DNA of 32,241 bases from Thermoplasmatota archaeon (GTDB lineage: Archaea; Thermoplasmatota; Thermoplasmata; Thermoplasmatales; Thermoplasmataceae). A program made the translations under genes and the position numbers. The notes under the pieces are model-generated. The model had not been told where the DNA came from. It ran no database searches and saw only the letters and a list, made by a program, of their open reading frames with translations. The stretch lies in contig JAMDDH010000026.1 in NCBI GenBank assembly GCA_023488885.1, positions 1 through 32,241 on the forward strand, in the 5' to 3' direction. Below, piece by piece: positions 31,621-32,241 of this stretch (position 1 is the stretch's first letter; the number at the start of each line of letters is the position of its first letter).

Positions 31621-32208
31621 TTACAGGGAGTTCATCAGTCCAAGAATGAAAAGATCATGTCCGCCAATTCTACGTTTTAGTTCAGCTGGCCTATTATATT
31701 GATACTCACCGTTTATGTGAACGGACGAATCACCTATTACGTTAGAATAGAGATTACACGTTTGACCAACGTAAAATGGAGAAAGTTGGAAAGATGGGTT
31801 GAGGTTTGAACTGAAATCCCTAATTGTGGTGACTGTATTTGGCGAATTACTGAAAACGCATACTGATAGTTCAGTCAGGTCGTTCGCAAAACAGGAAGAG
31901 GTAGATAATTGATTCATGGTGCCGACTACTTCGTTATAGCGATACAAGTAGCTTAGATTGTTGTAAAACCAACCTGACCAAAAGTTTGCGAATATTCCTG
32001 TGGATTCCCCCTCTCCATTAAGTTCCCCATAAACAAATATATAACCGATACTCCCTCCTCCAGATCCAGTTAATTGGCTGGCAGTACTCGTCCCAGTCGA
32101 ACTGAGACTTAAATTTGAAATGGGGATAAAAAGTTCGTCGATATCAGTAACAATAAAAATGGAGGTTGATACTGGCAGGGCCATACTCCCTCGCGTTTTA
32201 TCCATCAT
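31621..32208 (-). CDS. Ser/Asn/Gly-rich protein of unknown function, possibly surface-exposed
   Basis: 195 aa. The composition is rich in Ser, Thr, Asn, Gly and Tyr, as in archaeal surface proteins: SLSSTGTSTASQL, GSGGGSIGYIFVYGEL and GIFANFWSGWFYNNLSYLY. Four cysteines (two in the segments SSCFAND and SVCVFSN) could form disulfides. The N-terminus is moderately hydrophobic (STSIFIV) but is not a clear signal peptide. ATG 32208 has TTTAAAAT 22-29 nt upstream, which supports expression from here. It pairs with the envelope-protein gene downstream. AT-rich codon use suggests a different history from the core genes. Confidence 0.55.
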   Translation of the reverse strand: MMDKTRGSMALPVSTSIFIVTDIDELFIPISNLSLSSTGTSTASQLTGSGGGSIGYIFVYGELNGEGESTGIFANFWSGWFYNNLSYLYRYNEVVGTMNQLSTSSCFANDLTELSVCVFSNSPNTVTTIRDFSSNLNPSFQLSPFYVGQTCNLYSNVIGDSSVHINGEYQYNRPAELKRRIGGHDLFILGLMNSL

Positions 32209-32229
32209 TAGTTTTCCTATAATTTAACG

Positions 32230-32237
32230 ATTTTAAA
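32230..32237 (-). promoter_or_regulatory. TATA-like box of the 195-aa gene
   Basis: Minus-strand TTTAAAAT lies 22-29 nt upstream of ATG 32208, near the window edge. Confidence 0.45.
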
Positions 32238-32241
32238 TATA

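Noticed and set aside
1-32241. CRISPR array, insertion sequence or defence island
   Set aside because: No regularly spaced repeats, transposase, nuclease or toxin-antitoxin signatures were seen in any frame examined.

Overview
The window reads as chromosomal DNA of a Thermoplasmatales-type euryarchaeon. The archaeal markers are a family B DNA polymerase, archaeosine TGT, ABCE1, TBP, a two-domain EndA, archaeal S2 and TruD, split GMP synthase and geranylgeranyl reductase. A CoaD-NTPase fusion, futalosine-pathway menaquinone genes and many apparently leaderless genes (TATA-like box about 20-30 nt upstream of the start codon) point to Thermoplasmatales. The species cannot be named from sequence alone. 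Nearly everything is housekeeping; no CRISPR array, insertion sequence, tRNA or rRNA gene was found.

Layout. 0-5.6 kb: polB (+), a 2-hydroxyacid dehydrogenase (-), geranylgeranyl reductase (+) and an EamA-type exporter (+). 5.6-9.8 kb: a minus-strand translation operon of a Thermoplasmata-type unknown, ABCE1 and tgtA. 10-13.2 kb: dihydropteroate synthase, a Fur-family regulator diverging from cobB across a 19-bp palindrome, and a small HTH protein. 13.3-19.5 kb: hisS, a stand-alone Lrp/AsnC ligand domain, a 3-TM protein, hemA facing hemL, guaA catalytic subunit and rpsB. 19.5-24.7 kb: a Ras-like GTPase overlapping endA (-), then an aminotransferase, coaD-NTPase, a MIP18 protein and tbp (+). 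24.8-30.4 kb: truD and mqnC (-), mqnE (+), two unknown minus-strand genes, then mqnA (+). 30.6-32.2 kb: two AT-rich, Asn/Ser-rich genes for probable envelope proteins, one apparently frameshifted.

How the genes fit together. hemA and hemL make 5-aminolevulinate and cobB acts later in corrinoid synthesis, next to a metal-type Fur regulator. mqnA, mqnE and mqnC supply three futalosine-pathway steps. ABCE1, tgtA, endA, truD, hisS and rpsB serve tRNA maturation and translation. The genome is very compact: seven of nine convergent pairs end within 8 nt of each other or overlap by 4 nt.

Most notable points: a TgtA that has lost all three zinc-ligand cysteines; a truD whose conserved N-terminus continues upstream without a standard start codon; a probable one-base frameshift in an envelope-protein gene; perfect palindromes between fur and cobB and upstream of mqnA; a hemA leader hairpin; and two PIP-box-like motifs at the DNA polymerase C-terminus. 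I found no clearly new multi-gene defence or mobile system.
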